Origin: Candidatus Methylobacter favarea
Lineage (GTDB): Bacteria; Pseudomonadota; Gammaproteobacteria; Methylococcales; Methylomonadaceae
NCBI RefSeq assembly: GCF_902806695.1
Contig: NZ_CADCXN010000053.1
Span: forward strand, 1 to 49,320
Reading direction: 5' to 3'
Length of the DNA stretch: 49,320 nucleotides
The first letter of the stretch is position 1. Each line of letters starts with the position of its first letter. The translations under genes and the position numbers were made by a program. Below the pieces are notes generated by a model that saw only the letters and a list, made by a program, of their open reading frames with translations, was not told where the DNA came from and did not search any database. This document shows, piece after piece, positions 27,974 to 37,707 of the stretch.

Positions 27974-30161
27974 CCGGCTTTGTATTATCGGAGTTGGTTT
28001 GATTGGCGGCTCCATCGCCAAAGCAGTTCGACAGCAAAATTTATGCAAGTCTATTGTTGGCTATGGCCGCCAGCAGGACCTGAAAAATCTGCAGGCCGCC
28101 AAACACTTGGCTGTCATTGATGAATATTATCTGAATGCTGAACAGGCGCTTGGAAACGCTGACTGTGTGGTAATTGCAACGCCGGTCGGTGCAATCGGCG
28201 ATATTTTTGCTTTGCTTAAGCCTTTCTGGTCAAAAAGCGTTGTTTATACTGACGTAGGGAGCACCAAAGGCAATGTGGTTGCAGCAGCCAAGCGGATTTT
28301 CGCAGCTGTGCCTGATAACCTGGTGCTCACCCACCCCATTGCCGGAGCCGAACAAAGCGGCGTAGAAGCATGCACTGCAGATTTATTTTTAAATAAGCGC
28401 CTGATTGTTACGCCCGTAGCTAACACTAATCCAGAAACAGTGCAAAAAGTTCAGCGCTTCTGGGAGCAGCTAGGTTCAGTGGTATCGCTGATGAGTGTCG
28501 GACGTCATGATAGCGTATTGGCTGCAACCAGTCATTTGCCTCATATTCTGGCCTTTTCACTCGTGAATATGCTGGGCCATAAAGACGAACATAACGATAT
28601 TTTCAAATATGCTGCAGGCGGCTTCAGGGATTTTACCCGTATTGCCTCCAGTGACCCGACTATGTGGCGGGACATTTGTTCAGCTAATAAAAATGAAATT
28701 ATTCCTTTAATTCAACAATTGAAAGAAGAGCTTGATAACATCCAACAAACCCTGAAAAATGATAATAATCAGCAGCTTTTTGAAACTTTCAGTTATGCCC
28801 GAAATGCCCGGCAACGCTTTCTTGATCAGTTCGAAAACCCTATGTCAAAATCATTAACATTCACTATTCAGCCAGGCGGAAAATTACAGGGCGAGGCTCG
28901 CGTGCCCGGCGATAAATCCATCTCGCATCGTTCAATTATGCTGGGTTCACTGACCGAAGGCGTTACTCATGTAAAAGGTTTTCTTGAAGCAGAAGATGCG
29001 TTGGCGACCTTGCAAGCCTTTCGTGATATGGGCGTTGAAATCGAGGGGCCGGTCAATGGCGAACTGACTATTCATGGCGTGGGCAAGCATGGTTTAAAAG
29101 CACCGAAAAATGACTTGTATCTTGGCAACTCAGGTACTTCAATGCGCTTATTGAGCGGATTATTGGCCGGACAATCATTCAATTCAGTATTAACCGGGGA
29201 CACATCGCTATCCGGCAGACCTATGAAGCGAGTCACGGAACCTTTAGCGGCCATGGGTGCCAATATAAAAGCTACGGCTCAAGGCACTGCGCCGCTGCAT
29301 ATCACCGGAACAGCAGGGCGGCTTACCGGAATTGATTATGCCATGCCGATGGCAAGCGCTCAGGTCAAATCGTGTTTATTGCTAGCAGGCATGTACGCAC
29401 AAGGTGTCACCAGCGTGACGGAACCGGCACCTACCCGGGATCATACTGAGCGAATGCTATCCGGGTTTGCCTATCCGGTAAAGAAGCAAGGCAATAAAGT
29501 AAGTATTAGTGCCGAGGGAATTCTAAAAGCGGTGGATATTGATGTGCCCGGAGATATTTCCTCAGCCGCTTTTTTTCTAGTCGGCGCATCCATTGCGCCC
29601 GGCTCCGATCTTTTATTAAAACATGTCGGCATTAACCCTACCCGAACCGGTGTCATTGATATTCTCAGATTGATGGGGGCGAATATTAAAGTTCTCAATG
29701 AGCGTATCGTGGGAGGGGAGCCGGTAGCCGATTTGCATGTGCTGCACAGTGCGCTGAAAGGCATAGATATTCCCGAAGCACTGGTGCCGCTTGCAATTGA
29801 TGAATTTCCCGTATTATTTGTAGCTGCAGCTTGCGCTGAAGGACAAACGCGACTATCAGGTGCAGAAGAGCTTCGAGTAAAAGAATCCGACCGGATTCAG
29901 GTAATGGCAGAGGGCCTACAGGTAGTGGGAATAAAGGCACAGCCTACTAGGGATGGCATGATTATCCAGGGCGGATCAATCGGCGGCGGTATAGTGACAT
30001 CGCATGGCGATCACCGGATTGCCATGGCATTTTCAATCGCAGGATTGCGCGCTGCAGCGCCAATTACTATTCTCGATTGTGAAAATGTAAACACATCATT
30101 CCCGGAGTTTAAAGATTTGGTGAAACAATTAGGGCTGGATCTGGTCTGTGAGACGTGTTGA
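27966..30161 (+). CDS. Fused prephenate dehydrogenase (TyrA) and EPSP synthase (AroA)
   Basis: 731 residues with two enzymes in one chain. Residues 1-about 290 are TyrA: NAD-binding GVGLIGGSIAKAV, TDVGSTKGNVV, THPIAGAEQSGVEA and TSHLPHILAFSLV. From about 297 the AroA part begins with an internal Met and QPGGKLQGEARVPGDKSISH, then LGNSGTSMRLLSGLLAG, SGRPMKRVTEPL, KESDRIQVMAEGL and GDHRIAMAFSIAGL. TyrA oxidises prephenate toward tyrosine; AroA makes EPSP in the shikimate pathway. This fusion is known in Pseudomonas, Acinetobacter and relatives. No ribosome site or stop separates the halves. cmk follows with a TGATG overlap. Confidence 0.95.
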   Translation: MFNRLCIIGVGLIGGSIAKAVRQQNLCKSIVGYGRQQDLKNLQAAKHLAVIDEYYLNAEQALGNADCVVIATPVGAIGDIFALLKPFWSKSVVYTDVGSTKGNVVAAAKRIFAAVPDNLVLTHPIAGAEQSGVEACTADLFLNKRLIVTPVANTNPETVQKVQRFWEQLGSVVSLMSVGRHDSVLAATSHLPHILAFSLVNMLGHKDEHNDIFKYAAGGFRDFTRIASSDPTMWRDICSANKNEIIPLIQQLKEELDNIQQTLKNDNNQQLFETFSYARNARQRFLDQFENPMSKSLTFTIQPGGKLQGEARVPGDKSISHRSIMLGSLTEGVTHVKGFLEAEDALATLQAFRDMGVEIEGPVNGELTIHGVGKHGLKAPKNDLYLGNSGTSMRLLSGLLAGQSFNSVLTGDTSLSGRPMKRVTEPLAAMGANIKATAQGTAPLHITGTAGRLTGIDYAMPMASAQVKSCLLLAGMYAQGVTSVTEPAPTRDHTERMLSGFAYPVKKQGNKVSISAEGILKAVDIDVPGDISSAAFFLVGASIAPGSDLLLKHVGINPTRTGVIDILRLMGANIKVLNERIVGGEPVADLHVLHSALKGIDIPEALVPLAIDEFPVLFVAAACAEGQTRLSGAEELRVKESDRIQVMAEGLQVVGIKAQPTRDGMIIQGGSIGGGIVTSHGDHRIAMAFSIAGLRAAAPITILDCENVNTSFPEFKDLVKQLGLDLVCETC

Positions 30162-30817
30162 TGAGCATACCGGTTTTGACCATTGACGGTCCCAGTGGTG
30201 CGGGCAAAGGCACTGTAAGCAGGGCGGTAGCGAAAAAACTGGGATGGAATTATCTGGATAGCGGTTCAATATATCGTGCATTGGCGATTGCCCTGCAAAA
30301 ACAGACTATTAATTTGGCCGATGAATTGGCTATTGCAACAGTAGCGCAATCAATGGCGTTAGAATTTGATTGCGGCGAGGAATTTTTAGTTAAGCTGGAT
30401 GGCGTCAATATTACCGATCAGTTAGCTCTGGAAAGTACGGGGAATATCGCCTCAATCATTGCCGCGTTTCCGGAAGTCAGGCGGGTTCTGGTGCAAAAAC
30501 AAAGGAATTTCAAACAGCTGCCTGGCCTGGTTGCAGACGGACGAGATATGGGAACTGTTATTTTTCCTGAAGCTGAAATAAAAGTGTTTTTAACGGCCAG
30601 TGCAGCGAAAAGAGCCGGAAGACGATATAAACAGTTGATAGAAAAAGGAATAGATGCTAACCTTTACACTATAATAAAGGAAATAGAAGAACGTGATCGC
30701 CGCGATATGGAGCGTAAAACCGCACCATTGGTTATGGCGAGTGATGCGTTTTATATTGATTCTTCTGAAATGACAATAAACTCTGTGATTGAAGAAGTGC
30801 TGAATTTAATCCATTAA
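30161..30817 (+). CDS. cmk: Cytidylate kinase
   Basis: Phosphorylates CMP and dCMP. 218 residues: P-loop IDGPSGAGKGTVSR, LDSGSIYRA, the substrate-binding VADGRDMGTVIFPEA, LTASAAKRAGRRY and the closing RDRRDMERKTAPLV. I chose ATG 30161, which overlaps the tyrA-aroA stop (TGATG); GTG at 30155 would add two codons. cmk before rpsA is a strongly conserved order. Confidence 0.96.
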   Translation: MSIPVLTIDGPSGAGKGTVSRAVAKKLGWNYLDSGSIYRALAIALQKQTINLADELAIATVAQSMALEFDCGEEFLVKLDGVNITDQLALESTGNIASIIAAFPEVRRVLVQKQRNFKQLPGLVADGRDMGTVIFPEAEIKVFLTASAAKRAGRRYKQLIEKGIDANLYTIIKEIEERDRRDMERKTAPLVMASDAFYIDSSEMTINSVIEEVLNLIH

Positions 30818-30880
30818 GGATTTATATATGGCCGCCTGAAGTAGCTTCTTGTCGGTTTTTTTTAACTTTGATAAAGAAAA

Positions 30881-30904
30881 GGCTAGTTCGAGTTTTAACT
30901 GGCC
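30881..30904 (+). promoter_or_regulatory. Hairpin in the rpsA leader, likely translational control
   Basis: GGCTAGTT (30881-30888) pairs with AACTGGCC (30897-30904), 8 bp including one G-U, ending 13 bases before the rpsA ATG. rpsA mRNA in gammaproteobacteria is autoregulated by S1 through leader hairpins with a weak ribosome site; here too only GGGA-type purines precede the ATG. The regulatory role is inferred from position. Confidence 0.45.
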
Positions 30905-30917
30905 TGGGAAAAAAGAA

Positions 30918-32579
30918 ATGAGCGAAAGCTTTGCAGAATTATTTGAAGAAAGTCTAACCAAGACCGAAATGCGGCCTGGCGCCATGTTAACGGGTACCGT
31001 TATTGATATCGAAAACGATATGATAATAGTCAGTACTCAATCCAAATCAGAGGGCGTCATTCCCAAATGGCAGTTTCTAAATAACTATGGCGAACTGGAA
31101 GTCGAGATTGGCGACCAGGTTGAAGTCGCCCTTGATTTATTTGAAGACGGTTTAGGTGCTACTCTTCTTTCCCGGGATAAAGCCAAGAAAAACAAGGCCT
31201 GGTCTGAACTGGAAAATGCTTTTGAAAAAGCAGCAACAATTACTGGTCGTATTACCGGTAAAGTTCGCGGCGGTTTCACTGTAGCTGTGGGTGCGTTGCG
31301 GGCCTTTTTACCCGGTTCACTGGTTGATGTTCGTCCCATTCGGGATACTACTTTCCTGGAAAATCGGGATCTTGAATTCAAAGTTATAAAAATTGATCAA
31401 AAGCGCAATAATGTCGTTTTGTCGCGCCGCGCCGTAGTAGAAAAAGAATACAGCGCAGAAAGAGAAGAATTACTGAAAACCCTGGAAGAAGGCGCCATTG
31501 TTACCGGTGTAGTAAAAAATCTCACTGATTACGGTGCATTCATTGACCTTGGCGGCATTGACGGTCTTCTGCATATTACCGATATGGCATGGCGCCGCGT
31601 TCGTCATCCTTCCGAGTGCGTTGAAATTGGTCAGGAAATCAAAGTTAAAGTTCTGAAATACGACAAGGAGAAAAATCGTGTTTCGTTAGGCATGAAGCAA
31701 ATTGGTGAAGATCCATGGCAAAATATTGCCCGCCGCTACCCTGCAGGTACACGCGTATTCGGTAAGGTAAATAATCTTACTGATTACGGCTGCTTTGTTG
31801 AGATTGAAGAAGGCGTGGAAGGTCTGGTGCATGTTTCGGAAATGGACTGGACTAATAAAAACGTTAATCCTTCCAAACTGGTCCAACTGGGTGATGAAGT
31901 CGAAATTATGGTATTGGAAATCGATGAGGAGCGTCGTCGTATTTCTTTAGGCATGAAACAATGCAAACCCAATCCTTGGGATGAATTTGCGGCTACCCAT
32001 AATAAAGGCGACAAAATTTCTGGAAAAATCAAATCAATCACAGACTTTGGGATTTTCATCGGTCTGGAAGGCGGTATTGATGGTCTGGTTCATATGTCTG
32101 ATATTTCCTGGGCTGATGATGGTGAGGCCTCAGTGCGGGACTTTAAAAAGGGGGATGAAGTGGAAACAGTTATCCTGGCGGTTGACTCCGAACGCGAGCG
32201 TATTTCTTTAGGCATCAAACAGCTTGAACAGGATCCGTTTCAGAACTTCCTTGCTACTCATGAAAAAGGCAGTCTGGTTAAAGGAACTATAAAAGAAGTG
32301 GATGCCAAGGGCGCAGTTGTTACTCTGGCTGATAATGTTGAAGGTTACTTGCGGGCTTCTGAAATTCAGCGTGATCGCGTTGAAGATGCCCGTACCTTAT
32401 TAAAAGAAGGAGATAAGCTTCAAGCCAAATTTATTGGCATTGATAAGAAAAGCAAATCAATTTCATTATCCATCAAAGCTAAAGACCACGACGAAGAATC
32501 TCACGCTATTAAAGATTATTCTCAACATTCCCCGGGTACACCCACATTAGGCGATATCTTTAAACAGATGGAAAAATAA
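30918..32579 (+). CDS. rpsA: 30S ribosomal protein S1
   Basis: mRNA-binding protein of the 30S subunit. 553 residues (E. coli 557) starting [13 protein letters not shown], with six S1 repeats; the clearest motifs are [40 protein letters not shown] and [20 protein letters not shown], with the RISLGMKQ-type repeat ends. ATG 30918 is chosen because this is the family N-terminus; a start at 30849 would read through the leader hairpin. cmk is upstream and ihfB downstream, as usual. Confidence 0.97.
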   Translation: MSESFAELFEESLTKTEMRPGAMLTGTVIDIENDMIIVSTQSKSEGVIPKWQFLNNYGELEVEIGDQVEVALDLFEDGLGATLLSRDKAKKNKAWSELENAFEKAATITGRITGKVRGGFTVAVGALRAFLPGSLVDVRPIRDTTFLENRDLEFKVIKIDQKRNNVVLSRRAVVEKEYSAEREELLKTLEEGAIVTGVVKNLTDYGAFIDLGGIDGLLHITDMAWRRVRHPSECVEIGQEIKVKVLKYDKEKNRVSLGMKQIGEDPWQNIARRYPAGTRVFGKVNNLTDYGCFVEIEEGVEGLVHVSEMDWTNKNVNPSKLVQLGDEVEIMVLEIDEERRRISLGMKQCKPNPWDEFAATHNKGDKISGKIKSITDFGIFIGLEGGIDGLVHMSDISWADDGEASVRDFKKGDEVETVILAVDSERERISLGIKQLEQDPFQNFLATHEKGSLVKGTIKEVDAKGAVVTLADNVEGYLRASEIQRDRVEDARTLLKEGDKLQAKFIGIDKKSKSISLSIKAKDHDEESHAIKDYSQHSPGTPTLGDIFKQMEK

Positions 32580-32588
32580 AATTCCGGA

Positions 32589-32616
32589 AGAGGGATAGAC
32601 TGCTGTATATCCCTCT
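32589..32616 (+). terminator. Hairpin between rpsA and ihfB, weak terminator or attenuator
   Basis: Nine-bp stem AGAGGGATA/TATCCCTCT with a 10-base loop, 9 bases after the rpsA stop. The T-run is delayed and imperfect (ATTATTCGTTTTT), so it may only reduce readthrough into ihfB. Confidence 0.5.
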
Positions 32617-32643
32617 CATTATTCGTTTTTACAGGATAGTAAA

Positions 32644-32949
32644 ATGACCAAATCCGAATTAATTGAAGCGCTTGCCAAGCAACAACCTCATCTGGCATTG
32701 AAGGATGTAGAACTGGCGGTAAAATGCATCATCGAAAAAATGAATCAGGCATTATCTTCCGGCGAAAGAATTGAGATTAGAGGTTTTGGAAGCTTTTCTC
32801 TGCATCTGCGTCCTCTCCGTATTGGCCGGAATCCCAAAACCGGCGAGTCTGTCGTATTATCCAAAAAATATGTCCCGTATTTTAAGCCAGGCAAAGAACT
32901 TCGAGATCGAGTCGATGCGTCTGGAGAAAAATTCAAAATAGTTGATTAA
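32644..32949 (+). CDS. ihfB: Integration host factor subunit beta
   Basis: Half of the IHF heterodimer, a sequence-specific DNA-bending nucleoid protein. 101 residues: [11 protein letters not shown] start, [19 protein letters not shown] and the DNA-intercalating arm with [20 protein letters not shown] followed by [12 protein letters not shown]. The R-x-GRNPKTGE arm and the position behind rpsA identify IHF-beta rather than HU. Full length. Confidence 0.96.
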   Translation: MTKSELIEALAKQQPHLALKDVELAVKCIIEKMNQALSSGERIEIRGFGSFSLHLRPLRIGRNPKTGESVVLSKKYVPYFKPGKELRDRVDASGEKFKIVD

Positions 32950-33088
32950 TTCCTAATTCTGTATCGCTCCACTTTTTAATTCCCTGCCTCCGAAGATTGC
33001 GTTAAACGCTATTCTTAACCCCCTTTCATCTTATCGTGATAATACGGTTAGGGTGAATATTAATATTTTAAAGAAATTAAACAACTTC

Positions 33089-33116
33089 TTGTTTTAAAAA
33101 CTCGGAGTTATATGAT
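33089..33116 (+). promoter_or_regulatory. Candidate promoter of feoABC
   Basis: -35 TTGTTT (33089-33094) and -10 TATGAT (33111-33116) with a 16-base spacer. It predicts a transcription start near 33123, just ahead of the Fur-like box. Confidence 0.55.
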
Positions 33117-33130
33117 ATAGTCATTTTTAA

Positions 33131-33145
33131 TGAGAATGATTATTG
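33131..33145 (+). promoter_or_regulatory. Fur-like operator before feoA
   Basis: TGAGAAT-G-ATTATTG matches the 7-1-7 Fur inverted repeat (TGATAAT-N-ATTATCA) at 11 of 14 positions. It lies just past the predicted start of transcription and 38 bases before feoA. Fur-Fe2+ binding here would block feo expression when iron is plentiful. Confidence 0.6.
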
Positions 33146-33182
33146 ATTGCTTTCCGGTTGTTTTTTATTACAGGGTTAATGC

Positions 33183-33419
33183 ATGATGGCTATAAGCTTA
33201 AAAAATCTGGCTGTTGGCGATTTAGGGAAAATAGTGGGCTTTGATAAATCAGGCAAAGCTTATCGCAAACGACTGTTGGCTATGGGCTTGACGCCAGGAA
33301 CAGAGTTCAGCATTACCCGGTATGCCCCTATGGGAGATCCTGTGGAAATCAAATTGCGCGGCTTTTCACTAACCCTGCGTAAAGCTGAAGCTGCAATAGT
33401 TTTGATAGAGAAGCTTTGA
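33183..33419 (+). CDS. feoA: Ferrous iron transport protein A
   Basis: Small SH3-like cytoplasmic partner of FeoB. 78 residues: LKNLAVGDLGKIVGF, KAYRKRLLAMGLTPGTEF, PMGDPVEIKLRGFSLTLRKAEA, all typical. Two ATGs in tandem (33183, 33186) are possible starts. Its TGA overlaps the feoB ATG. Controlled by the Fur-like box upstream. Confidence 0.95.
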   Translation: MMAISLKNLAVGDLGKIVGFDKSGKAYRKRLLAMGLTPGTEFSITRYAPMGDPVEIKLRGFSLTLRKAEAAIVLIEKL

Positions 33420-35758
33420 TGAAAACTGATTTTATTGTCGGCGTTGTCGGAAATCCCAACTGCGGCAAAACTACTCTTTTTAATGCGCTAACTGGAGCCA
33501 GACAAAATGTGGGGAACTGGCCTGGTGTCACGGTTGAAAAAAAAACCGGTGAATATTCCTTTGCCAACAAAAGTATCGAATTAGTAGATTTACCGGGCAC
33601 TTATTCATTAGAAGCTGCCGATGACCAGGTATCATTAGATGAGAAAGTTGCACGGGATTATGTTGCCTCCGGGAATGCCGACTTAATCCTCAATATTATT
33701 GATGCCTCGAATATAGAACGGAATCTTTATTTAACTTCGCAGCTCATAGAAATGCGCGTGCCGATGATACTGGTTCTCAATATGATGGATACCGTCAAGC
33801 AACGCGGCATTAAAATTGATATTGATTTTCTCAGCTTGCATTTGGGTTGCCCCGTTATTCCTATCATTGCCTCAACCAAGGCCGGCTTAGACAGTTTAAA
33901 ATCGGCAATTAACAGTTCGGCTGTTACCAAGTCTATCCCAACGGCAAAAATTAACTATCCGCTGTCCCTGGAAAAAGCCATTCAGGATATTTCACCGTTG
34001 GTGAGTGAAACCGCAAATCAGCATGGATGCGACCAGCGTTGGCTTGCAATTCGGCTATTAGAAGACGATACCCTTGCCAGACAAATTGCTGGAAAAAATA
34101 TATTACCCCATGTTTTAGAATTACAACAGAGGATTGAAGCTGAAACGGATGATGAAATCGATATCCTTGCTGCCGATGCCCGTTATGGATTTGTAAACGA
34201 GTTAACCCGCGGCGCTGTTTGCAAACTGACTGAAATTGGCCGGCATGCTACCGATAAAATTGACAGCATTGTATTGAACCGCTTTCTGGGCATTCCTGTT
34301 TTTCTATTGGTCATGTATGCGATGTTTATGTTTACCATTAATATTGGCAGCGCCTTTGTCGATTTTTTTGATCAATCGATAGGCGCCTTATTGGTCGATG
34401 GCTTGAGTCTAATGCTGACAACATTGAACTGGCCTCAGTGGCTGATTGTATTGATAGCGAATGGAATGGGCGGCGGAATTCAGGTTGTAGCTACTTTCAT
34501 TCCCATTGTCGGCTTTTTATTTTTGTTTCTATCCGCACTGGAAGATTCAGGTTATATGTCCAGGGCCGCTTTCGTCATGGATAGGTTCATGCGTATGATA
34601 GGTTTGCCGGGAAAATCCTTTGTGCCGATGATAGTGGGTTTCGGTTGTAATGTCCCGGCAATTATGGCGACGCGCACGCTTGAGAATCACCGGGACAGGA
34701 TACTTACCAACCTGATGAATCCTTTTATGTCCTGCGGCGCCAGGTTGCCGGTTTATGCTTTATTCGCAGCCGCCTTTTTTCCGGTGGGAGGTCAAAACCT
34801 GGTTTTTGGGTTATATATTCTGGGCATACTGGTGGCTGTACTGACGGGTTTGATAATGCGCCATACGATGTTTAAAGGCGAGTCAGCCCCGTTTATTATG
34901 GAATTGCCCGCTTACCATATGCCGACATTGCGCGGGGTTTTTATGAGAAGCTGGGATCGGCTTAAGTCATTTATATTTAATGCCGGAAAAGTTATTGTAC
35001 CGATGGTGCTGGCGTTAAATTTTCTTAATGCGCTGGGTACAGATGGCACATTTGGACGGGAAAACAGCAATAAATCCGTATTAAGCGAGATTGGCAGAGG
35101 CTTGACGCCGGCTTTTAAACCCATGGGCATTGAAAAAGATAACTGGCCGGCGACGGTAGGTATTTTTACCGGTGTGCTGGCCAAAGAAGCTGTCGTAGGC
35201 ACTCTTGATGCCCTGTATAGCCAATTAGCCATTCCCGATTCGGTTAACTCAAATAAAACTTCTTTTAATCTAAAAGAGTCCTTAATCAAGGCTTGTTTAA
35301 CAGTGCCTGAGAATCTACGCGCTGTCGCTGATAATCTTTTAGATCCCTTTGGTCTTAATATCGGTACTGTCAACGATATGGCTTCTGCTGCGGGTGAGCA
35401 GGAGGTCAATGCCGGCACATTCACAGCAATGCAGCTTAGTTTTAATGGTAAAGCCGGCGCTTTTGCCTATCTGTTATTCATTCTGCTCTATGCGCCTTGT
35501 GTAGCCGCCACCGCTGCGATATACAGGGAAACCAATTTGGGCTGGACTTTATTTGTGGTGCTCTGGACTACCGGCATTGCCTACATGACTTCCATTATTT
35601 TTTATCAGGCAATGACTTATAGTCTGCATCCAGAATACTCTTTAGTGTGGATAACAGGATTAGTAATTGCTTTTTTATTAGTTTTATTCGGCTTGTGGTT
35701 AATCGGGAAAAATACGGGCGCCAAACATATTCAGGAGTCGTTGGGTGATTTTATCTGA
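33419..35758 (+). CDS. feoB: Ferrous iron transport protein B
   Basis: Inner-membrane Fe2+ transporter with a cytoplasmic G domain. 779 residues: G1 GNPNCGKTTLFNAL, the RQNVGNWPGVTVEKK switch, G3 DLPGTYSL, G4 NMMD, then a helical spacer and many membrane segments from about residue 285 with the Gate motifs (GFGCNVPAIMATRT, and the second in PCVAATAAI). ATG 33419 is used (overlap with the feoA stop); a TTG one codon earlier is not needed. feoC overlaps its end by 14 bases. Confidence 0.97.
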   Translation: MKTDFIVGVVGNPNCGKTTLFNALTGARQNVGNWPGVTVEKKTGEYSFANKSIELVDLPGTYSLEAADDQVSLDEKVARDYVASGNADLILNIIDASNIERNLYLTSQLIEMRVPMILVLNMMDTVKQRGIKIDIDFLSLHLGCPVIPIIASTKAGLDSLKSAINSSAVTKSIPTAKINYPLSLEKAIQDISPLVSETANQHGCDQRWLAIRLLEDDTLARQIAGKNILPHVLELQQRIEAETDDEIDILAADARYGFVNELTRGAVCKLTEIGRHATDKIDSIVLNRFLGIPVFLLVMYAMFMFTINIGSAFVDFFDQSIGALLVDGLSLMLTTLNWPQWLIVLIANGMGGGIQVVATFIPIVGFLFLFLSALEDSGYMSRAAFVMDRFMRMIGLPGKSFVPMIVGFGCNVPAIMATRTLENHRDRILTNLMNPFMSCGARLPVYALFAAAFFPVGGQNLVFGLYILGILVAVLTGLIMRHTMFKGESAPFIMELPAYHMPTLRGVFMRSWDRLKSFIFNAGKVIVPMVLALNFLNALGTDGTFGRENSNKSVLSEIGRGLTPAFKPMGIEKDNWPATVGIFTGVLAKEAVVGTLDALYSQLAIPDSVNSNKTSFNLKESLIKACLTVPENLRAVADNLLDPFGLNIGTVNDMASAAGEQEVNAGTFTAMQLSFNGKAGAFAYLLFILLYAPCVAATAAIYRETNLGWTLFVVLWTTGIAYMTSIIFYQAMTYSLHPEYSLVWITGLVIAFLLVLFGLWLIGKNTGAKHIQESLGDFI

Positions 35759-35972
35759 TTTAAGAAGCTATTTAAAACAACAACACAGAGTTGCTCTGGC
35801 AGATTTAGTCAATCATTTCGCGATGGATGCCGATGCTCTGCGCGGCATGCTGGGCAAATGGATCAGCAAAGGCAATGTTCGCAAATTATCCACCGGAGCC
35901 TCTTGCGGCACCCGTTGCTGTAAATGTAATCCGGCTTTAACAGAGCTTTATGAATGGATAGATAAAGCCTGA
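35745..35972 (+). CDS. feoC: FeoC-like transcriptional regulator / Fe-S protein
   Basis: 75 residues: an N-terminal winged helix (SDLRSYLKQQHRVALADLVNHF) followed by a wing with a cysteine cluster CGTRCCKC (Cys54, 58, 59, 61), which in FeoC can hold an Fe-S cluster. FeoC proteins stabilise or regulate FeoB. Start GTG 35745 lies inside feoB with GGAG upstream. It completes a feoABC operon. Confidence 0.9.
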   Translation: MILSDLRSYLKQQHRVALADLVNHFAMDADALRGMLGKWISKGNVRKLSTGASCGTRCCKCNPALTELYEWIDKA

Positions 35973-36045
35973 TTGATATTTCTGACGTTTCAATCGCTTG
36001 AAATTGGTCTAAGCTTATTACAAATTCCTCAAGCTTAGGTCAAAA

Positions 36046-37707
36046 ATGTCCGCACAACTACCCAGTATACTGATAGGCTATTTATCTGAAGTCCGTGGTG
36101 ATGGCATGGAGGCCAGAATGGCTGAAGAACACTCAAACGAAACACCTATAATTAAAATAGGTGATGAGGAAATCCTGGCCGGTCACATAGGTTCGTATGT
36201 TATTATCCGGCAAGCGAATATTGGTGTTTTAGCGCTTGTGTTCAAGATGTGGGAAAAAGACCGCTTTGATACTGTCGATATGCGCAAAACAGATCGTTTT
36301 ATTTCCCTGGTCCCGGTAGGTGAGATTCAGGAAAACGGTACTTTTGTTCGCGGCGTGCGCCATTATCCGACGCCGGGCGCTAAAGTGTATGCTGTAGGCA
36401 TGGAAGAAATCAACGCCATTTTCTCAAAATTCAGGGATTATAAATTTTTCATCGGCCAATTATCTTCGCATAAAGACTATCATTTAAGCCTTGACCCCCG
36501 CGCGCTTTTCGGACGACATTTTGCTATTGTCGGACAATCCGGTTCGGGTAAATCCTGGACTGTCACCAGTCTGATTCAAAATACCATAAAAGCCATGCCC
36601 AAAAGCCATATCATCATGCTGGACTTGCATGGCGAATATTGCTGGAAAGATGATAAAGACGTGTTGCAATCGGCGTTTCCGGGCGAACTGGTCAATTATG
36701 TCGATGCTATGGAAATGGAAATGCCATACTGGATGATGACGTATGCCGAACTGGTGGATTTATTTATAGACCGCAGGGACCACGGCGCTTCTACGCAGAT
36801 GTCATTTATGCGTGAAGTGTTGCAGCAACTCAAGCGCAAGGAAGCCAAACAAATCGGCTTGGCTAGCGTTTCCATCGATACGCCCATCTACTTTTCTTTA
36901 GCAGAAGTGTATATGCAATTTAAGGCGGCTAACGAAGAAAGAAAAGATTTCGGCAAAGTGCAGGGGGCTTTATTCGGACAATTTGATGAATTCCTGATCA
37001 GGATGCAAAGCAGGTTCAATGATGTCCGTTATGACTTTTTACTGAAACCAAAAATTCGTAATAACTCTGCAAGCATGGCTGATTTATTGCGCCAGTTTAT
37101 CGGGTTGGGCGTTAAAAAAGCCAATATCACAGTGGTTGACTTAAGCTCTGTGCCCACCGATGTCAGGCCCGCCGTTTCCGCTCAGGTTGGCCGCCTAGCC
37201 TACGAATTTAATTATTGGAATCCTCAGCGGCGCGACTTTCCGATTACCCTGATTTGTGAAGAAGCCCATGCCTATATTCCCCGGGAAAAAGGCGGGCAGT
37301 TTGAGGGCACAAAAAAAATGATGGAACGGATCGCTAAAGAAGGCCGTAAATATGGAGTTTCCATAGGCGCTGTCAGTCAACGGCCCACTGAATTATCTGA
37401 AACGATGCTTGCCCAATGCAGTTCTTTTATCTGTCTGCGTACCACCAACCCGGATGACCAGGCGTATATCAGAGGATTAGTCCCGGAAGCTGAGGGTGAT
37501 TTAACCGATATACTGACTTCACTGGGAAGAGGGGAAGCACTGGTATTAGGCGAGGCCGCGCCCTTACCTACGCGGGTGCAGATTTACCGGCCGAATCCCG
37601 AGCCGAAAAGTAATGATGTGGATTATTTTACCAGCTGGCGGGAAGGGCCGGATGACCTGAATGTAGAAGAAATAGTCAATCTATGGAGAACTCAAACCAG
37701 AAAATAA
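36046..37707 (+). CDS. HerA-like hexameric DNA-translocase ATPase (DUF87 family)
   Basis: 553 residues. An N-terminal beta-barrel domain of the HAS type (about 1-120) precedes a RecA-like ATPase with Walker A GQSGSGKS (163-170), Walker B LICEEAHAYIP (about 400-410) and SQRPTELSETMLAQC (Arg sensor region). HerA enzymes pump DNA as hexamers and usually work with the NurA nuclease in archaea, or with SIR2, DUF4297 or other effector partners in bacterial defence. None of these partners is next door here; feoC precedes it by 73 bases and a gene-poor stretch follows. Function is therefore open: repair, chromosome handling or defence. Confidence 0.85.
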   Translation: MSAQLPSILIGYLSEVRGDGMEARMAEEHSNETPIIKIGDEEILAGHIGSYVIIRQANIGVLALVFKMWEKDRFDTVDMRKTDRFISLVPVGEIQENGTFVRGVRHYPTPGAKVYAVGMEEINAIFSKFRDYKFFIGQLSSHKDYHLSLDPRALFGRHFAIVGQSGSGKSWTVTSLIQNTIKAMPKSHIIMLDLHGEYCWKDDKDVLQSAFPGELVNYVDAMEMEMPYWMMTYAELVDLFIDRRDHGASTQMSFMREVLQQLKRKEAKQIGLASVSIDTPIYFSLAEVYMQFKAANEERKDFGKVQGALFGQFDEFLIRMQSRFNDVRYDFLLKPKIRNNSASMADLLRQFIGLGVKKANITVVDLSSVPTDVRPAVSAQVGRLAYEFNYWNPQRRDFPITLICEEAHAYIPREKGGQFEGTKKMMERIAKEGRKYGVSIGAVSQRPTELSETMLAQCSSFICLRTTNPDDQAYIRGLVPEAEGDLTDILTSLGRGEALVLGEAAPLPTRVQIYRPNPEPKSNDVDYFTSWREGPDDLNVEEIVNLWRTQTRK

